Assembly (NCBI GenBank): GCA_021904315.1
Contig: CM038925.1
Span: forward strand, 11,100,501 to 11,164,500
Direction of reading: 5' to 3'
DNA length: 64,000 bases
Source: Sphagnum magellanicum
Taxonomy: Eukaryota; Streptophyta; Sphagnopsida; Sphagnales; Sphagnaceae
Shown here: positions 59,990 to 64,000 of the stretch, piece after piece
How the letters are laid out: each line of letters begins with the position of its first letter
Position numbering within the stretch: position 1 is the first letter of the stretch
The notes under the pieces: generated by a model
Told to the model about the DNA's origin: nothing
The model's input: the letters and a program-made list of their open reading frames with translations, nothing else
Databases searched by the model: none
Translations under genes and position numbers: made by a program

Positions 59990-61770
59990 TTATATATTAT
60001 TGTAAAGTCATATTCTAAAAACAATAATAACCATTCAGTTATTTTCCCTGAAACCTATGGTTTATTGACCAAATATGACGCACCCCCAACTCCTCAAGGG
60101 ACTCAAATGTGAGCCCAAGTATAAAGCAGCGGAATAAAGAGGAGTTGGAGCACGCTCCCTAGCTCACAACCCTTTGAGGGGTAGAGGGGCGGGTTGGAGC
60201 TCCGGGATGGGACTAGGAAGAGTTGACAAGCTTTAGTCACTCACACGGGCCTGCACACAACCCACACAAAGTGGTTAGTGCAAAGTTAGAGCACACTTGG
60301 TGCTAGGACGAGCCACGGGCAACACGGACACACAAGACTCACCACGGCCCGGACTTGGGGGAAGCCACCACCTTCCCCCTTATAGTATACTCTGCAGCTC
60401 TCCACGGAGGCTACATCCAAATGGCTATTTTTCCCGGGACTCTCGAGTGGGGAGTCCCGAAATCGCGCCAAATGGGACTCCCGGGACTTTGGAGCCCCAT
60501 AACTTTGCGAGCAGACCTCGGATCGCGATGCAGTCTGAAGCAAAGTTGTAGGTCTCGTCGAAACCTTTCCAACGGTATGTCGCACGTTCTCTGCAGCCAA
60601 GTATTTCGGGTCGATTCCCGACTTTTAGTCGTCGGGAGTCAAAACTAGCAGACTCCCGGGAATTCGACTCCTGACCCTTCTTTTGGCCATAACTTGTGTT
60701 TCAGATGTCCAAATGAGCAATGCGAGCCCATTTTAGATATCTACGCTTCAAGAGCTTTCCAATGATATAAAGAACGCCATAAATCCATTGAGGTCTGACC
60801 CCTGCAATCGCTCTCTGAAGTTTCGGGAGTCCATCGGGACTCCATCTCCCAAAGTGGGAGTTGCCTTGGGAGTGTGAGGGTTCATTCCCTCACACTTTCT
60901 AACATTCTCTCACACTCCCGGGAGTATGTGATGTGACTCCCGGGCTTCCTCTTGCCTTAACTCCCGGGCTTTCCTTTAGCCCGCACCCTTACAATTCCCT
61001 TTGCCTTGGTCGCAAGCCCAAAGCTAGGGTTGCGACAAAATAGACGAATGCCATATGATCCACATAAAAGACAAACTTATTGCCCAACAAATAATGTCTG
61101 AACTTGTGCAAAACAAAAACCATTAATAAAACCTTTTTTTTTATTGTGCTATGATTTTGTTCTCTTCTATTGAAAAGCCTAGAGGCATACGTTACTAATT
61201 GATCACTCTTCCTTGTTACATTCTAAGATAGCATAACCCCCACAACTAACAAGGATGCATTTGTATGAACATGAAACTCCACTTGCTAGTTTGGTGATAT
61301 CAATATTAATGCTTCAATATACTTCTATTTTATCAATTCCCAAGCCTTTTAACATTCCTTTGTTTAAAAGAAATCTGTCTTTTTGGTCAATTTAGTGATA
61401 AGTGCCATAATAGCAACAAAGTTTTTGATAAAACATTTGTAAAATTGTGCCATCCCAATGAATACTTGAATCTACTGTGGATTCTTAGGTGGTGGCATGT
61501 TTATTATTTCTTATATTTTCTTTGGATCTGGTAATTTTCCTTTTTTGGAAACAATAAAACCCAAGATCATCCCTGAAAATACCGTGAATGCATGTTTGTT
61601 TAGATTCACTTTTGAAAACATAATCTGAGCCTCTACAAATGATATGCTAATGATATAGTATTTTCCAGCTTAATTTTGTGTCGTGCTAACTTTGGTGGAA
61701 TCCTTTTCAGATCTTTATATGTCCATGTAAAAACATCGGTGAACTCCTTCCACAACTCCACTTTGAACAT
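59990..61770 (-). pseudogene. Gypsy reverse transcriptase and RNase H, core deleted
   Basis: Minus strand from about 61770 reads EFTDVFTWTYKDLKRIPPKL and IKLENTISLAY, the entry of the reverse transcriptase. It then passes directly at about 61620-61645 to KVNLNKHAFTVFSGMILGFI and VSKKGKLPDPKKIQ, which normally follow the catalytic palm. The palm with its YxDD motif is therefore missing, a deletion of several hundred bases. FIGMAQFYKCFIKNF and the RNase H piece FYVDHMAFVYF follow, then the solo LTR, then NKPQVSGKITEW and FLEYDFTII. Stops are frequent. Confidence 0.8.
60076..61037 (+). mobile_element. Solo LTR, 962 bp, perfect 5-bp target duplication AAATA
   Basis: It starts TGACGCACCCCC, ends GGGTTGCGACA, with AAATA at 60071-60075 and 61038-61042. 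It is inserted in the RNase H region of the gypsy element: the minus-strand frame reads FYVDHMAFVYF before it and NKPQVSGKITEWLLLFLEYD after it. It is the longest member of the family, with an extra 'ctcacactcccgggag'-type segment near its 3' end. Confidence 0.96.
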
Positions 61771-62025
61771 TTTGTTTATTTCAAGCTATGCATTGATCTT
61801 CATTAATTGTGGTTCTACATCAGTTCCCAAGTTACACTTCATCAATTATTGATCTTTAGTTAACATCCATCCAACTATCTATAATCCCTACGCTTTTCTT
61901 TTTTTTAGAGTTTTGTCCATTGCAACATTCTGTAGTTGATGATTATAGTACGTTTCATGATACACCTTATCCTTTAGAGTTACTTTTAGTTCATATTTAT
62001 TACCAATTTTCCTTTGTTCTATGAT

Positions 62026-62600
62026 CTATAACCCTAATTTTAACTCTGAATTTTTAATCTTCACACTAATATCCATAATCTCCACATCTATGGTTTTCAT
62101 AGATTGAATCATTTTAGGTAAATTAATTGTTGTTATTAAGAACAACTCTAGCTTTGTAGCAAAGATGATATCTTCTTCTTCATCTGTGATACCATTTTGA
62201 TAGTCATAACACATTAGCACTTTTGGTATTTTTACTTCACCTCCCAAATGTTTAGTGACTATAATTGTTCTGATTGTCCCATTCCCTTGTATGCTAATAG
62301 TGTTACTCCCCTAATTGTGCCACTTTAACATCCCTTAACCATGGTCTCCCCAACAACATGGAATAATTAGAATCTACCACATTGTTCTGAAATATAGTAA
62401 ATGTAGTTATGTAAGGAATACCGTGAATGTATATCTTTAGATCTATAATCAAACCCACTAGTTTTGTGGTTGTTTGATTTGCCATCCTCATATTATATGG
62501 TGCAAGTTTAAGCTTTGGAAGCCCCAACCTCAATCTCAATTGTTATGTGATGATATTAATTTTAGAATTTCCATCTAGCAACACATCCTTTTTTTTTTTC
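62026..62600 (-). pseudogene. Gypsy retropepsin-type protease region
   Basis: The minus strand reads VLLDGNSKINIIT (aspartic protease active-site region, DGNS where DGGS/DTGS is usual), a stop, then LRLRLGLPKLKLAPYNMRMA and SMLLGRPWLRDVKV (the flap and the hydrophobic-Gly block). The following frame down to 62026 is the protease to reverse transcriptase linker, rich in Lys, Asp and Ile. It is broken at 62300-62310 and by the stop after the active site. Confidence 0.75.
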
Positions 62601-62699
62601 TTCTTAATCTGTATTTGGATAATTGCCATGTGATTATCTATTGCTACAATAGTTGTCCCTACCTTTGGTATTGAAGAACTAACTTGTTTATCTATGGTT

Positions 62700-64000
62700 G
62701 CTTTGCTCAAATTGTGGGTTTTCTTTGGTTTTAGCTTTTGCCAAAGATACCTCTTTAACTCAAGAGCTATTTAAAGCAATTATCCCAAGTTTAAAATATA
62801 ATTTGTTTCTAGCATCTACTTATCAATGTTTAGAAAATTTTCTTTTATCATAATCAATTTTGCTTATGAATTCACTACCTCTTGAAATTTTTGTGTTTCT
62901 ACAAGAGTAGTATTGGCATACTTGGCCAGGTTGTGTTCCATCCTTCCATGGATGTGGATGGCCCTTTTGTCTAGGTTTGTGTTTTTTGAATTTTTTGAAT
63001 TGTCTCCACCATTGACTTTTTCAATTGTTCTTCTTTTTCCTAGTCAATAGCACTCTTTGCTTTCCTTGGTTCTCTATCCTTAAACACCTATTCTTCAATT
63101 GCCTTATTTCTTGTTGTAACACTAACATCCACCACATTCACATTTGTAATGATTATTTGTATCTCAACAACATGTTGAACTTTTGATACTATCACAAATT
63201 TCCCATGAAACATCTTCTACATTTCAATAAACTTGGGACAATATGTCATTTTATGTCCATTTGTCATTTTTTTTACTTCTAACTTCTACCAAAGATACTT
63301 TTTTAACTCAAGGGCTATTTTAAGCAATTGTCCCAGGTTTAAAATATAACTTGTTTCTAACATCTACTTATTAATGTCTAGAAAAAAAATTTCTGTCGTA
63401 ATCAATTTTTCTTATGAATTCACTTTCTCTTGAATTTTTCGTGTTTCTACAAGAGTAGTATTTGGCATACTCGGCCTAGTTGTGTTCCATCCTTCCATGG
63501 ATGTGGATGGCCCTTTTGTCTAGGTTTGTGTTTTTTGAATCTGCTGAATTATCTCCACCATTGATTTTTCCAACCATTTTTTCTCCTAATCAACAGCACA
63601 CTGTGCTTTCCTTGGCTTTTTATCCTTAAACACCTATTCTTCAATTGCCTTATTTCTTGTTGTAACATTAACATCCACCACATTCACATCTATAGTGACT
63701 ATTTATATTTTAACAACAAGTTAAACTTTTGATACTATCACAAATTTTCCATGAAACATCCTTTACATCTCAATAAACTTTGGATGGTCCATCATTTTAT
63801 GTCCATTCAAACCACATTTGTGGCATGCATATATATGAAAATGTTTTCTATGGTTTTTGATTTTGTTGTGTTGCCTATGTGGTATGTTCCTTCTTTCTAC
63901 ATGTCTTCACATTGTGATTACTCATTCCACAATTTGTGCAATACTTGTCAGTCTTCCTTGTATTACTCTGTGTTTTTAGTGGTGTTGCTTGTTTAGTGAT
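62700..64000 (-). pseudogene. Gypsy gag C-terminal region with CCHC knuckles
   Basis: At 63960-63899 the minus strand encodes CTNCGMSNHNVKTC, a perfect CX2CX4HX4C zinc knuckle, and at about 63832-63780 a second one, CHKCGLNGHKMMDH, whose last Cys is His. Such knuckles bind the element's RNA in nucleocapsid. After FHGKFVIVSKVQ the region 62741-63810 is a 548 bp tandem duplication, so part of gag occurs twice. Frames are broken by stops (for example after PKFIEM). The gag start lies beyond the window. Confidence 0.78.
62741..63810. repeat. Tandem duplication, period 548 bp
   Basis: 'ccaaagatacctctttaact' at 62741 recurs at 63289 as 'ccaaagatacttttttaact'. Matching landmarks ('cttccatggatgtggatggc', 'cctattcttcaattgcctta', 'aacatccaccacattcacat') repeat at the same spacing. 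Confidence 0.92.

Larger units (their letters stand above)
58480..64000 (-). mobile_element. Ty3/gypsy retrotransposon, decayed, runs off the right edge
   Basis: Going down the minus strand from the window edge: gag zinc knuckles (63960-63780), protease (62600-62300), start of reverse transcriptase and connection region (61760-61300), RNase H (61085-60000, split by a solo LTR), integrase (59720-58480, split by a MITE). The order protease, reverse transcriptase, RNase H, integrase identifies the Ty3/gypsy class. No LTR of this element was recognised within the window. Many stops and frame changes exist throughout. Confidence 0.9.

Overview
The window looks like a stretch of nuclear DNA from a gymnosperm, most likely a conifer. 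This is an inference from three things: very low gene density with long AT-rich spacers, layered and nested transposon remains, and a cytochrome P450 that reads like the gymnosperm branch of the CYP71 clan (CYP750-like). No bacterial-type operon, CRISPR array, rRNA or tRNA was found.

Layout. About 1 kb: a mitochondrial nad4L fragment (minus). 4.4-6.0 kb: a broken, intron-containing plant transposase-like gene (plus). 7.5-9.3 kb: an F-box-type gene remnant joined to acidic and coiled-coil exons (minus). 10.4-12.3 kb: a casein kinase 1 pseudogene that keeps its introns (plus). 14.7 kb: a truncated LTR. 16.6-18.7 kb: a three-exon P450, nearly intact but with one stop codon (minus). 19.4-23.9 kb: a 92-97 bp satellite followed by a 3.6 kb unit, which recurs in direct orientation at 39.5-43.9 kb. 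25.4-32.1 kb: minisatellite, an inverted partial copy of the same unit, and AT-rich spacer. 32.2-37.5 kb: an autonomous-type Helitron on the minus strand with a 3' hairpin and CTAG end. 38.8-39.4 kb: an unidentified ORF whose ATG lies in a MITE. 45.2-47.4 kb: a non-LTR-type reverse transcriptase remnant (minus). 48.3 kb: an inverted second copy of the MITE. 49.7-52.5 kb: a large P-loop GTPase with two Cys/His modules (plus), the most interesting gene here. 55.3-64.0 kb: a Ty3/gypsy element on the minus strand running off the right edge.

How it fits together. Nested insertions give a relative history. One LTR family (TG...CA, 791-962 bp) has three solo copies with 5-bp target duplications: in the RNase H region of the gypsy element, in the non-LTR reverse transcriptase remnant, and in the second copy of the 3.6 kb unit. 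The first copy of that unit preserves the empty site. A 140 bp foldback MITE splits the gypsy integrase. All 13 in-frame stops of the Helitron protein can be explained as C-to-T changes of Arg or Gln codons, and the P450, transposase and GTPase each have at least one similar stop, which suggests methylcytosine decay across the window. Functional coding capacity is probably low: the GTPase and P450 are the only host-like genes close to intact.
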